40,269 bases of DNA from RGIG6353 sp045594565 (GTDB lineage Bacteria; Bacillota; Clostridia; Oscillospirales; SIG627), in assembly GCA_045594565.1 (NCBI GenBank), contig JAZNYT010000092.1, forward strand, positions 1 to 40,269, read 5' to 3'. Each line of letters begins with the position of its first letter. Position 1 is the stretch's first letter. A program made the position numbers and the translations under genes. Below are positions 31,451 through 37,530 of this stretch, piece after piece. The notes below the pieces were generated by a model. It had not been told where the DNA came from and searched no databases. It was given only the letters and a program-made list of their open reading frames with translations.

Positions 31451-31746
31451 GCATATTTGAACAATTTTTAGGTCTTAAAGAGGAGCGCATGGAGCACCTC
31501 ATGGACGATGTGCAGCTCAACGGAAAGTGGTACTATGTTTCTACCTGCGATACTTTCGACCACGGCTTTGAAACAATGGTATTTGAATACTACGACTACG
31601 AGCACACAGAAGAACTCAAAGGCAAAGACAGCGGCGTGGACTGGAGCGGGCTCTACAGCGAAGCTCACGACACCCCCGAAGCAGCAGCCGAAAGGCACAA
31701 ATACATAGTCGAACATCTTGACGAATTTATCAATAAAGGAGAGTAA
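31447..31746 (+). CDS. Hypothetical acidic protein, 99 aa
   Basis: 99-aa acidic protein beginning MSIFEQFLGLKEERMEHLMDD, with a short beta segment (VQLNGKWYYVSTCDTF), several aromatic residues, then a helical end (APEAAAERHK-like). No known motif. ATG 31447 overlaps the MazG stop (ATGA), so it is co-translated. Function unknown. Confidence 0.68.
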   Translation: MSIFEQFLGLKEERMEHLMDDVQLNGKWYYVSTCDTFDHGFETMVFEYYDYEHTEELKGKDSGVDWSGLYSEAHDTPEAAAERHKYIVEHLDEFINKGE

Positions 31747-31751
31747 ACATT

Positions 31752-32354
31752 ATGCTTACAGCAAGTGAAAAAACAGGCGGTTACGAACTTATCCCTGAGG
31801 GCGTTTATATTGCGACCTGCGTATGGGTAATCGACATGGGCTTACAGTGGAGTGACTTCTACAAGAAGAGCTCTCAGAAAGTCCTCATTACTTGGGAAAT
31901 CCCCGAAATCACTATGGACGTTGACGGCGTTCAGAAACCGAAACTCATTTCCAAAGAGTATTCCCTCAGCCTTAACGAAAAGGCCACCCTCAGAGCTCAC
32001 CTTGAAGCTTGGAGGGGCAGAAAGTTCACCGAAGCGGAGCTGCAGGGCTTTGCACTTCAAAACCTCATCGGAAAGAGCTGCCAGCTGCAGATTATCCACA
32101 ATAACGACTACGCTAACGTAGCCTCCATTATGGCACTCCCGAAAGGAACTCCGCAGCGTATGCCCACTAACGATACCGTTCTGCTTGACCTTGACGCCTC
32201 CGTACAGGAAGTTGAAAACACCCTTGACAAACTTCCTGTTTGGGTAGTAAACCGCGTAAGACAGAGCGAAAGCTATTCCAAACTTTACGAGAAAAACATC
32301 GACACTACCGACAGCTTTACCGAAGTTACCGAAAGTGAAGATTTGCCGTTCTAA
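31752..32354 (+). CDS. Single-stranded-DNA-binding-like phage protein with acidic DLPF tip
   Basis: 200-aa protein. It starts GGYELIPEGVYIATCVWVID and continues with beta strands including VLITWEIPEI, SKEYSLSLNEKATLRAHLEA and GKSCQLQIIHNNDYANVASI, a pattern found in phage proteins beside Gp157 that take the place of SSB or its partners. The C-terminus is acidic and ends SEDLPF, closely resembling the DDDIPF tip of bacterial SSB that recruits replication and repair proteins. It probably binds ssDNA in replication or recombination. AAAGGAG precedes ATG 31752. Confidence 0.75.
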   Translation: MLTASEKTGGYELIPEGVYIATCVWVIDMGLQWSDFYKKSSQKVLITWEIPEITMDVDGVQKPKLISKEYSLSLNEKATLRAHLEAWRGRKFTEAELQGFALQNLIGKSCQLQIIHNNDYANVASIMALPKGTPQRMPTNDTVLLDLDASVQEVENTLDKLPVWVVNRVRQSESYSKLYEKNIDTTDSFTEVTESEDLPF

Positions 32355-32366
32355 GGAGGAAGAATC

Positions 32367-33266
32367 ATGCCTAAGTTCAAGGCGGGCGACAAAGTTATTT
32401 GCCGCAGCCGCGGAGCGGGATTCCACGTTGGAGAGCTTGGAATAATTGTTAGGGTTGACCCCGATGATGATAAACTCGATATCCATGTTGAAAGACTCAA
32501 AGACAGCGTCGACTGGTGGGAAAACTCCGAAAACTTCGAGCTCTACGAAGAGCCAGCACCCGAATACAAGACCGAGCACCGTCCAGCAAAAGTCGGTGAG
32601 TACGTAAAGGTTCTTTCCGAGGACGGACACCACGCTAAAAAAGACTCAATACTCAAAGTAAGAGAAGTATTGAGCAAAAACTGGGTAAACGTAATAATTA
32701 ACGAGCACGACACTACAACCCTCCGTTATGAGCAGTACGATGTAGTGCTCAATTACAAGCCCGAGCCCGCGGCAGACCCTGAGCCCACTTACAAGACCGA
32801 GCACCGTAAAGCTAAAGAGGGCGAATACGTTATAATCATTAACATGGACGGTCACAATTTTGCTGTAGGCGACATTTGCAAAGCATCAAGTGGAGGCAGC
32901 TCGTTGCTTAACGCTGAGTGTGTAAAAGGTTCAAGAGTAGGCCTCGGTCAATATTTAAGAGAGGACAACTACGACGTGCTCATAGATTACGACCCCAGCG
33001 CAGCGAGCGCAGAGCCGAGCACGGCAGCGAGCACGACTGCAAAGCCTACCAGCAAGCGCGAGCACGATGAGCACCGTAAAGTACGTGTGCGCTTCAAGAA
33101 GAGTAAGTACAAAACTTTAGAGGGCGGGAAAGCTTACAGGAAAAACCGCGCTCAAATTGACAACCTCGACGGCTGCACGGTTATTGTTATAGGAGATAGC
33201 GGAGTGCTGTTCAACCTTGACTACGGCGTGTTCAAAGTTGATTTAAGGTACTGTGAACTCTTCTAA
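32367..33266 (+). CDS. Protein with repeated SH3/KOW-like units
   Basis: 299-aa protein with a KOW/SH3-like start (FKAGDKVICRSRG, then GELGIIVRVDPD) and two clear internal repeats at about 67-98 and 142-173, each YKTEHR.AK.GEYV...DGH. A shorter third trace lies near HDEHRKVRVRFKK. Linkers are Pro/Ala/Ser-rich (SAEPSTAAST). Such small beta barrels bind nucleic acid or protein. It ends the P3-driven run just before the attP region. GGAGGAAGA precedes ATG 32367. Function unknown. Confidence 0.68.
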   Translation: MPKFKAGDKVICRSRGAGFHVGELGIIVRVDPDDDKLDIHVERLKDSVDWWENSENFELYEEPAPEYKTEHRPAKVGEYVKVLSEDGHHAKKDSILKVREVLSKNWVNVIINEHDTTTLRYEQYDVVLNYKPEPAADPEPTYKTEHRKAKEGEYVIIINMDGHNFAVGDICKASSGGSSLLNAECVKGSRVGLGQYLREDNYDVLIDYDPSAASAEPSTAASTTAKPTSKREHDEHRKVRVRFKKSKYKTLEGGKAYRKNRAQIDNLDGCTVIVIGDSGVLFNLDYGVFKVDLRYCELF

Positions 33267-33279
33267 GTAATGAGCACAC

Positions 33280-33472
33280 AATACGCAAAGAGGAGCTCAA
33301 GCGCTGGTAGATAAGGGTGGTCTATAATTGTGCGGGATTTGAGCCCTCAAAAAAATACCAATTACAAAAGCCCGCGAATACTGGTGTTTCAGCGTTTGCG
33401 GGCTTTCTGTTTGGAAATAAGAACGTGCAAATACACGGAAAAACAGGCACGTAATACGCAAGCAATACGCAA
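33280..33472. other. Candidate attP region with integrase arm-type repeats
   Basis: Nonamer AATACGCAA occurs at 33280-33288, 33453-33461 and 33464-33472, flanking a ~165-base stretch between the early genes and the integrase. The two right copies are 11 bases apart. This is the layout of integrase arm sites around a core. A T-arm-like stretch GGGCTCAAATCCC on the minus strand (33334-33346) could mark the core, as many phages use tRNA genes, but the core is not identified. Confidence 0.5.
33367..33406. terminator. Bidirectional terminator between early genes and integrase
   Basis: AAAGCCCGC (33367-33375) and GCGGGCTTT (33398-33406) are a perfect 9-bp inverted repeat with a 22-base centre. A-rich and T-rich flanks make it usable from both sides, so it would stop rightward early transcription and leftward read-through from int. 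Confidence 0.8.
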
Positions 33473-34501
33473 TTACCGCAGGAGGTTCACAGTATTGTGA
33501 AGCTTAGCTGTATCAATGTGAGTGTAGGCCTGTTCCGTAACGTCAGACCCTCTGTGGCCTACAATTTTTTGCACGGCTATTTTATCAGCGCCGAGCCTAT
33601 GAAGCTCAGATATAAAAAAGTGGCGAGTGCTGTGAGGGGTGAGCTCTTTCCTCATTTCGAGTTTACGCATAAGCTTGGAGAAGCGCTTAGCGTGGAAGCT
33701 ATCATAACGGATAGGCTTAGTCCCCGAAACGTTTGTTATTAACCACTCCTCATTCTTTTCGTAATGTTTTTCAATTAAAGGCCTTATCCTACGGTGTATA
33801 GGAATAAAGCGGTCTTTACCAGCCTCAGTCTTAGAGCCCGTAACGATGTAATTCTCCTCAAGGTTTACCTGTTCTTTACGGAGGAGCAGCAGCTCACTAA
33901 TACGCATACCACTATACGCTAATATGAGCAGTATTTCAGCGTTTACGTTCCCGACCAGCTCCCACAGCACGTTAATTTCCTCAACAGTAAAAGGAACTTT
34001 ATCGGCCTTGCGGTTTTTAGACGGAGTTACAACAAACTGGGAATAGTCCTTATGTACTATATCGTTTTCAACAGCAAACTTAAACAGCTTGCGGAAGAAC
34101 GAAGCCGTGTTAGCTTTAGCTGTAATGGTGCTCAGGCCGTCCACAACCCCTTGCAAATGGACTTTTCGCAATTCCTTAAACACAATACCATGAAGCTCTT
34201 TCGAGTGGTTAAAGCACGTTTTATTTAGCCTTACAAGGCTTTCGGAAAGGCGGAGCGACCCGTCGTTGCAATAACGCTCGTAAACCTCAGCAAAGGTTAT
34301 GCTGTTAGCGTTAATATCGTAAGGCGTTTTATTGTATTCAGCCAGCGCTATTATTGCTTCGGGAGCGCTTTCGTAGTATCCGATATATTTATACTGCTGC
34401 TTACCCTCGTCATTGAAGCCTACAGTAATTCTAACGCCGTAGGGCTTACGCCTTTTACCCGACATTTTGACAACAGCCCCGTAGCCGTTTGGGTTTCGCA
34501 T
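33473..34501 (-). CDS. int: Tyrosine-type site-specific integrase
   Basis: 342-aa recombinase. N-terminal arm-binding region with YGVRITVGFNDEGKQQYKYI, a SAM-like core-binding domain (about 67-150), then the catalytic domain. Catalytic residues are Arg200 in SGMRISELL, Lys224 in GSKTEAGKD, His290 and Arg293 in HSTRHFF, His316 in VGHRG, and nucleophile Tyr326 in AYTHID. It integrates and excises the prophage. It is transcribed leftwards, with AAAAAGGAGGGG before its ATG, from a promoter at 34563-34591. Candidate arm sites lie just past its end. It is the clearest sign of a temperate lifestyle. Confidence 0.95.
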   Translation of the reverse strand: MRNPNGYGAVVKMSGKRRKPYGVRITVGFNDEGKQQYKYIGYYESAPEAIIALAEYNKTPYDINANSITFAEVYERYCNDGSLRLSESLVRLNKTCFNHSKELHGIVFKELRKVHLQGVVDGLSTITAKANTASFFRKLFKFAVENDIVHKDYSQFVVTPSKNRKADKVPFTVEEINVLWELVGNVNAEILLILAYSGMRISELLLLRKEQVNLEENYIVTGSKTEAGKDRFIPIHRRIRPLIEKHYEKNEEWLITNVSGTKPIRYDSFHAKRFSKLMRKLEMRKELTPHSTRHFFISELHRLGADKIAVQKIVGHRGSDVTEQAYTHIDTAKLHNTVNLLR

Positions 34502-34530
34502 ATTACCCCTCCTTTTTAGAATTGTCTTAT

Positions 34531-34547
34531 TTTTCTCACCGAGAAAA
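34531..34547. promoter_or_regulatory. Operator-like palindrome in the integrase leader
   Basis: TTTTCTC-ACC-GAGAAAA is a perfect 7-bp inverted repeat (arms 34531-34537 and 34541-34547) between the integrase promoter and start codon. It could be a repressor site or an mRNA hairpin that limits integrase. It is not repeated elsewhere that I could see. Confidence 0.6.
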
Positions 34548-34562
34548 CATTTTTACCTCACC

Positions 34563-34591
34563 ATTGTAATAAAAATCTTACATTCTGCCAA
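34563..34591 (-). promoter_or_regulatory. Integrase promoter
   Basis: On the minus strand TTGGCA (complement of 34586-34591) and TACAAT (complement of 34563-34568) are 17 bases apart. Transcription would start near 34555 and run through the palindrome into int. The 34592-34674 stretch is AT-rich and probably holds the rightward promoter for the HTH gene, but no clear -35 box is seen. Confidence 0.75.
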
Positions 34592-34674
34592 CGATTTAAT
34601 AAAGACGGTTTATTTTTAGTTTTTATAAAATTAAGACAGAGCGGAGCAATAAAAAAACAATGAGGGTGAAAAAC

Positions 34675-34890
34675 TTGACTGATACGCACCTTTTGAAATA
34701 CTACATTCACAAAAACGGCGACACCATAGAAACGCTTGCAGATTTTTTAGAAATAAAAAGGCCGACGCTATCCGCAAAAATAAATAACCGCGCGGACTTT
34801 AAGCAGTCGGAAATGTTTTTAATTAAAGAGCGCTACAGATTAAAGCCGATGGTGTTTTTACAGTTGTTTTTAGGAGGAGAGAATAATTGA
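34675..34890 (+). CDS. Small HTH (Cro-like) protein divergent from int
   Basis: 71-aa protein from TTG 34675 (MTDTHLLKYYIHKNGDTIE) with GAGGGTG six bases upstream; an ATG at 34660 would add five residues but has a poorer site. A helix-turn-helix is visible in TIETLADFLEIKRPTLSAKI (about residues 17-36). It is divergent from int, as early regulators often are, and could control int or rightward early genes. The hydrophobic C-terminus (MVFLQLFLGG) may help dimerise it. Confidence 0.72.
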   Translation: MTDTHLLKYYIHKNGDTIETLADFLEIKRPTLSAKINNRADFKQSEMFLIKERYRLKPMVFLQLFLGGENN

Positions 34891-35063
34891 GCTTTACAGT
34901 AAAGGAAGCAGCGGAGAAGCTGGGGAAGAGCCAAATGTTTGTAAGAATAGGGCTGCAGAGGGGCGTATTACCGTTTGGCTACGCCGTAAAAATGAGCAGC
35001 CGTTACACATACCACATCAGCAAAGCAAAATTGCTTGAATACGTAGGAGGTTCAAAAGAATGA
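34887..35063 (+). CDS. Excisionase-like HTH protein, 58 aa
   Basis: A 58-aa frame from TTG 34887 (MSFTVKEAAEKLGKSQMFVR) overlaps the previous stop and has TAGGAGGAG upstream. It has the winged-HTH pattern of excisionase/MerR-like proteins: VKEAAEKLGKSQMFVRIGLQ, then GVLPFGYAVKMSSRYTYHIS and LLEYV. Close to the integrase, it may be the Xis that directs excision. Its stop overlaps the next ATG. The assignment is by fold and location. Confidence 0.72.
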   Translation: MSFTVKEAAEKLGKSQMFVRIGLQRGVLPFGYAVKMSSRYTYHISKAKLLEYVGGSKE

Positions 35064-35377
35064 CAACTATTGATTTTGCAAAGCAGGAGAAGATGGTCAT
35101 TGAAGTGCTTGCACTTTGTCCGCGGACGCGCGACGACGACTACATAATGATGGCGGAGATTATCCACCGATACTACCCAGCTCTTTCTAACATTCCATTC
35201 GAGAAAGCTATGAGAGAGCACGAAAGCCTCGGAGTACCGAGCTTTGAAAGCTTTACAAGGGTTAGAAGAAAGGTCCAGTCGAAAGTGCCAGCGCTGCAGA
35301 GCAAAGAAAGAAGAAACCGACGCGCAAAACGCGAGGAGGAGTTCAAAGGTTATTCAAGAGAGGAGCTGCATACATGA
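35060..35377 (+). CDS. Hypothetical phage protein beside VRR-NUC, 105 aa
   Basis: 105-aa protein starting MTTIDFAKQEKMVIEVLALCP, helical, with a basic C-terminus (SKERRNRRAKREEEFKGY). Its type often lies next to VRR-NUC genes in Firmicutes phages. Possible DNA-binding because of the basic end and helical start, but no defined motif. ATG 35060 overlaps the Xis-like stop, and its stop overlaps the nuclease start. Confidence 0.65.
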   Translation: MTTIDFAKQEKMVIEVLALCPRTRDDDYIMMAEIIHRYYPALSNIPFEKAMREHESLGVPSFESFTRVRRKVQSKVPALQSKERRNRRAKREEEFKGYSREELHT

Positions 35378-35754
35378 CAGAGCACGAAGCATTAGAGCAG
35401 ATAGCTGTCGTAGATTATTGTGAAGCCTTACACATTCCAGTCTATCACGTTCCTAACGAAGACAGACGCAGCCCAGCGCGAGGAAACAAGCTAAAGCGAA
35501 TGGGTATGAGAGCGGGCGTACCTGACCTTGTTATACCTTTAGCCCGCGGAGGCTGGTTCGGACTTTACATAGAAATGAAGTACGGCAAAAACAAAACAAC
35601 CCCAGCGCAGGACGACTGGCTGGAGCTGTTGTCGAGAAACCATTACAAATGCCACGTTTGCTACGGAGCAGACGCAGCTATTAAAGCAATAAACAGTTAC
35701 ATAAAGCTGCGGCCTACTTATGATTATGTTTTAAGTAGTCCTGTAGAACAGTAA
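35374..35754 (+). CDS. VRR-NUC domain nuclease
   Basis: 126-aa protein with the whole single-domain VRR-NUC fold: Glu8, then GVPDLVIP with Asp51, YIEMK with Glu67 and Lys69, and Gln79 in TPAQDDW. It belongs to the PD-(D/E)XK superfamily and is thought to cut branched DNA such as Holliday junctions. In phages it usually works in recombination or in resolving DNA for packaging. Its last 41 bases are overlapped by an antisense RHH gene. The length is typical for phage versions. Confidence 0.88.
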   Translation: MTEHEALEQIAVVDYCEALHIPVYHVPNEDRRSPARGNKLKRMGMRAGVPDLVIPLARGGWFGLYIEMKYGKNKTTPAQDDWLELLSRNHYKCHVCYGADAAIKAINSYIKLRPTYDYVLSSPVEQ

Positions 35755-35872
35755 CGCAAAGGTTATTGAAGCTACGGTTTTGTTCTTTGGCAACAGCTTG
35801 GAGCTGAGCTTTAAGTTCCTTAGAGAGCGTTAGCTGGGTACGAGTGTTTTTATCCGATATTGAACCGCCCAT
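35714..35872 (-). CDS. Ribbon-helix-helix (Arc/MetJ-like) small repressor, 52 aa
   Basis: A 52-aa frame on the minus strand starts MGGSISDKNTRTQLTLSKEL and contains the RHH pattern: a beta strand (TRTQLTLS, about residues 10-17), helix A (KELKAQLQAVAKEQ) and helix B (SFNNLCVTVLQDYL). AAAGGCGGTG lies upstream of its ATG, and a promoter is at 35894-35922. Its 3' end overlaps VRR-NUC by 41 bases. It is divergent from ardA, and four 11-bp repeats at 35997-36040 near the ardA promoter are an apt RHH target. Likely an autorepressor or ArdA regulator; this is inference. Confidence 0.78.
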   Translation of the reverse strand: MGGSISDKNTRTQLTLSKELKAQLQAVAKEQNRSFNNLCVTVLQDYLKHNHK

Positions 35873-35893
35873 GTTGTCACCGCCTTTTCAGCA

Positions 35894-35922
35894 AAAATAC
35901 CATGCTGCACACAGGCTGTCAA
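35894..35922 (-). promoter_or_regulatory. Promoter of the RHH gene
   Basis: On the minus strand TTGACA (complement of 35917-35922) and TATTTT (complement of 35894-35899) are 17 bases apart, about 20 bases before the start codon. The -35 box is perfect. The spacing is ideal, so the gene should be expressed well. Confidence 0.78.
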
Positions 35923-35962
35923 CGGATTTGCAAAAATATTTTTAAAAAAGAAAGCAAAATGG

Positions 35963-35991
35963 TTGCCTTTTCAAAAACACTTCCCCATAAT
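35963..35991 (+). promoter_or_regulatory. ardA promoter
   Basis: TTGCCT at 35963-35968 and CATAAT at 35986-35991 are 17 bases apart. The expected transcription start falls at about 35998, in the first of the four 11-bp repeats, so a protein bound there would block initiation. Confidence 0.65.
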
Positions 35992-35996
35992 TAGGG

Positions 35997-36040
35997 ACAA
36001 CAGCAAAACAACAGCAAGGCAACAGCAAGACAACATACAA
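35997..36040. repeat. Four tandem 11-bp repeats before ardA (operator candidates)
   Basis: ACAACAGCAAA (35997), ACAACAGCAAG (36008), GCAACAGCAAG (36019) and ACAACATACAA (36030) follow one another without gaps. The 11-bp period is about one helical turn, so all face the same side. RHH proteins bind such arrays cooperatively. The array covers the expected ardA transcript start. Confidence 0.8.
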
Positions 36041-36059
36041 AAGAAAAGGGGAAATAAAC

Positions 36060-36593
36060 ATGGATTACTCAAAATACTTATACGACGCTTCGCAGGTAGA
36101 TTTATATATTGCTAACTTAGGAAAATACAACGAGGGGGAACTCGAGGGCGGCTGGATAAGCTTACCGACGGAGGAGGAAACTATCCGCGAGTTTCTTGAC
36201 AAAGTAGTAGGCATTAACAAGGACTACGAGGAGTGGGCTATACACGACTATCAAGGGGAGCTCATAAAGCCTGACGAATACGACGACATTTTCGAGCTCA
36301 ATGAACAGGCGGAGAAGCTTAGCGAGCTCAATGAGTGGGAAATCAAAACGCTAAAGGCGGCAGTCGAGTATTTTGGTCAGGAAGCTTTTGACTACGAGGT
36401 AGAAGACTTTATACTCTACGAAGACATACACACCCATTTCGACCTCGGTTATTACTGGGCGGAGGAGAGCGGTTGTTACCAGCTTGACGGCATGTTAGCA
36501 AGGTATTTTGACTACGAGGCTTTTGGTAGGGATATAGAGATAGAAACCTGCGGAGGCTTTACGAAATACGGGTTTATAGAACTCGCAAAATAA
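36060..36593 (+). CDS. ardA: Antirestriction protein ArdA
   Basis: 177-aa protein with the ArdA pattern: IANLGKYNEGELEGGWISLP at the start, EEWAIHDYQ in the middle, then ESGCYQLDGMLARYFDYEAF and GFTKYGFIEL near the end. ArdA mimics DNA and blocks type I restriction enzymes. The many Asp and Glu residues fit this. It is monocistronic, with its own promoter at 35963-35991, operator-like repeats at 35997-36040 and AAAAGGGG before ATG 36060. A divergent RHH gene probably controls it. Its length matches family members. Confidence 0.9.
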   Translation: MDYSKYLYDASQVDLYIANLGKYNEGELEGGWISLPTEEETIREFLDKVVGINKDYEEWAIHDYQGELIKPDEYDDIFELNEQAEKLSELNEWEIKTLKAAVEYFGQEAFDYEVEDFILYEDIHTHFDLGYYWAEESGCYQLDGMLARYFDYEAFGRDIEIETCGGFTKYGFIELAK

Positions 36594-36616
36594 AACAGAA
36601 TATTCTGAAAATACTC

Positions 36617-36644
36617 TTGAAATTGGAAATTATTGTGGTATAAT
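36617..36644 (+). promoter_or_regulatory. Extended -10 promoter of the replication unit
   Basis: TTGAAA at 36617-36622 and TATAAT at 36639-36644 are 16 bases apart, with TG at 36636-36637 making an extended -10. The expected start is near 36651, exactly where the structured leader begins. Confidence 0.82.
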
Positions 36645-36650
36645 ATTCTT

Positions 36651-36752
36651 GTCGGTTAGTTTTGCAGGAGCTAACCCGCGCAGCAACTGAATATTAACCG
36701 ACATTAAACGCTTTGTGCCGAGCACCTGCAATGCTCCGTACAGAGCGTTTTT
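36651..36752 (+). ncRNA. Structured leader RNA or small RNA with kissing loop and terminator
   Basis: Three parts are seen. Stem A pairs GTCGGTTA (36651-36658) with TAACCGAC (36695-36702). A competing hairpin B pairs GGTTAG (36654-36659) with CTAACC (36671-36676) and exposes TTGCAGG (36662-36668) in its loop. A terminator pairs AAACGCTTTGT (36706-36716) with ACAGAGCGTTT (36740-36750), carries an inner hairpin GAGCA/TGCTC, and shows CCTGCAA (36725-36731) in its apical loop, then TTTTT. The two loops are exact 7-base complements, so a kissing interaction is possible. It precedes the replication initiator gene and may be an attenuator or a separate small RNA. No known family is recognised. Confidence 0.7.
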
Positions 36753-36776
36753 CCATAAGAAGAAAGGAAGACCCCT

Positions 36777-37517
36777 ATGTCAGTTTTGAGAATAAACAAG
36801 ACCAGCGATTACACGGTCATGTCGAATACTCATTTTAGAGAGAAAAACATGAGCTTAAAAGCAAAAGGGCTACTGTCCCTTATGCTTTCGCTTCCCGAGA
36901 ACTGGGACTACTCAATAGAGGGGCTTGCAACTCTTTCAAGCGACGGCAGCACCAGCGTCCGCAGCGCCTTAAAAGAGCTTGAGAAGCTTAATTACCTCAA
37001 GAGGACAGCAGTAAGGGTAAACGGAAAAATCGTTGACTGGCAGTATGATATTTACGAGAAACCATACGAGGAAAAGCCAGCAGCGGCAGCCCCACAAGAG
37101 GAAAAGCCAGCGGAGGAAAAGCCACATGTTGATTTCCCACAAGTGGAAAACGAGGCACAATTAAATACTAAAGAATTAAATACTAATTCATTAAAAACTA
37201 AAGAATCAAATACTCAAATATATATATCTGTTGTTTCCTACCTGAACGAGAAAGCAGGAACGAAATACAAAGCCACGACAGCAGCAACAAAGAAGCATAT
37301 CAACGCAAGAATGGAAGAGGGCTTTACCCTTGAAGACTTCAAAACGGTGATAGATAAGAAAAGCGCCGAATGGAAAAACACGGACATGGAAAAGTACCTA
37401 CGTCCTGAAACCCTTTTTGGAACTAAATTCGAGAGCTATTTAAACGCTAAGGTAACGACCTTAAAGCCTCAAGCTTACCAACGAAAAGAAGACGTTGACC
37501 TAACAGGCATTTTGTAA
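36777..37517 (+). CDS. Replication initiator with N-terminal HTH and Phg_2220-like C-terminus
   Basis: 246-aa protein. Residues 1-80 hold a winged-helix replication HTH (NMSLKAKGLLSLMLSLPENW, then SVRSALKELEKLNYL). A Pro/Glu/Lys linker (three EEKP copies) follows. Pentapeptide-like repeats at ~129-148 (LNTKELNTNSLKTKESNTQI) are encoded by iterons. The C-terminus (about 150-225, VVSYLNEKAGTKYKA, then LFGTKFESYLNAK) is the conserved phage replisome domain. It probably binds the origin inside its own gene and recruits the downstream helicase loader. The structured leader above likely limits its expression. Confidence 0.85.
   Translation: MSVLRINKTSDYTVMSNTHFREKNMSLKAKGLLSLMLSLPENWDYSIEGLATLSSDGSTSVRSALKELEKLNYLKRTAVRVNGKIVDWQYDIYEKPYEEKPAAAAPQEEKPAEEKPHVDFPQVENEAQLNTKELNTNSLKTKESNTQIYISVVSYLNEKAGTKYKATTAATKKHINARMEEGFTLEDFKTVIDKKSAEWKNTDMEKYLRPETLFGTKFESYLNAKVTTLKPQAYQRKEDVDLTGIL
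37161..37220 (+). repeat. Four 15-bp iterons inside the initiator gene (origin candidate)
   Basis: Repeats start at 37161, 37176, 37191 and 37206 with pattern T(T/C)AAA(T/A)ACT(A/C)A followed by four variable bases. An AT-rich TATATATA stretch follows at 37219-37227 as a possible unwinding element. An origin within the initiator gene is known from lambda O and several Firmicutes phages. Confidence 0.78.
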
Positions 37518-37530
37518 AGGAGAGAGCAGC

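Noticed and set aside
33334..33346. Complete tRNA gene at the attP region
   Set aside because: Only a T-arm-like piece is seen; no acceptor stem, D-arm or anticodon arm could be built around it.
36651..36752. T-box or other known riboswitch
   Set aside because: No T-box consensus, and neither it nor the common riboswitch cores I know fit; the kissing-loop layout is reported as a new candidate instead.
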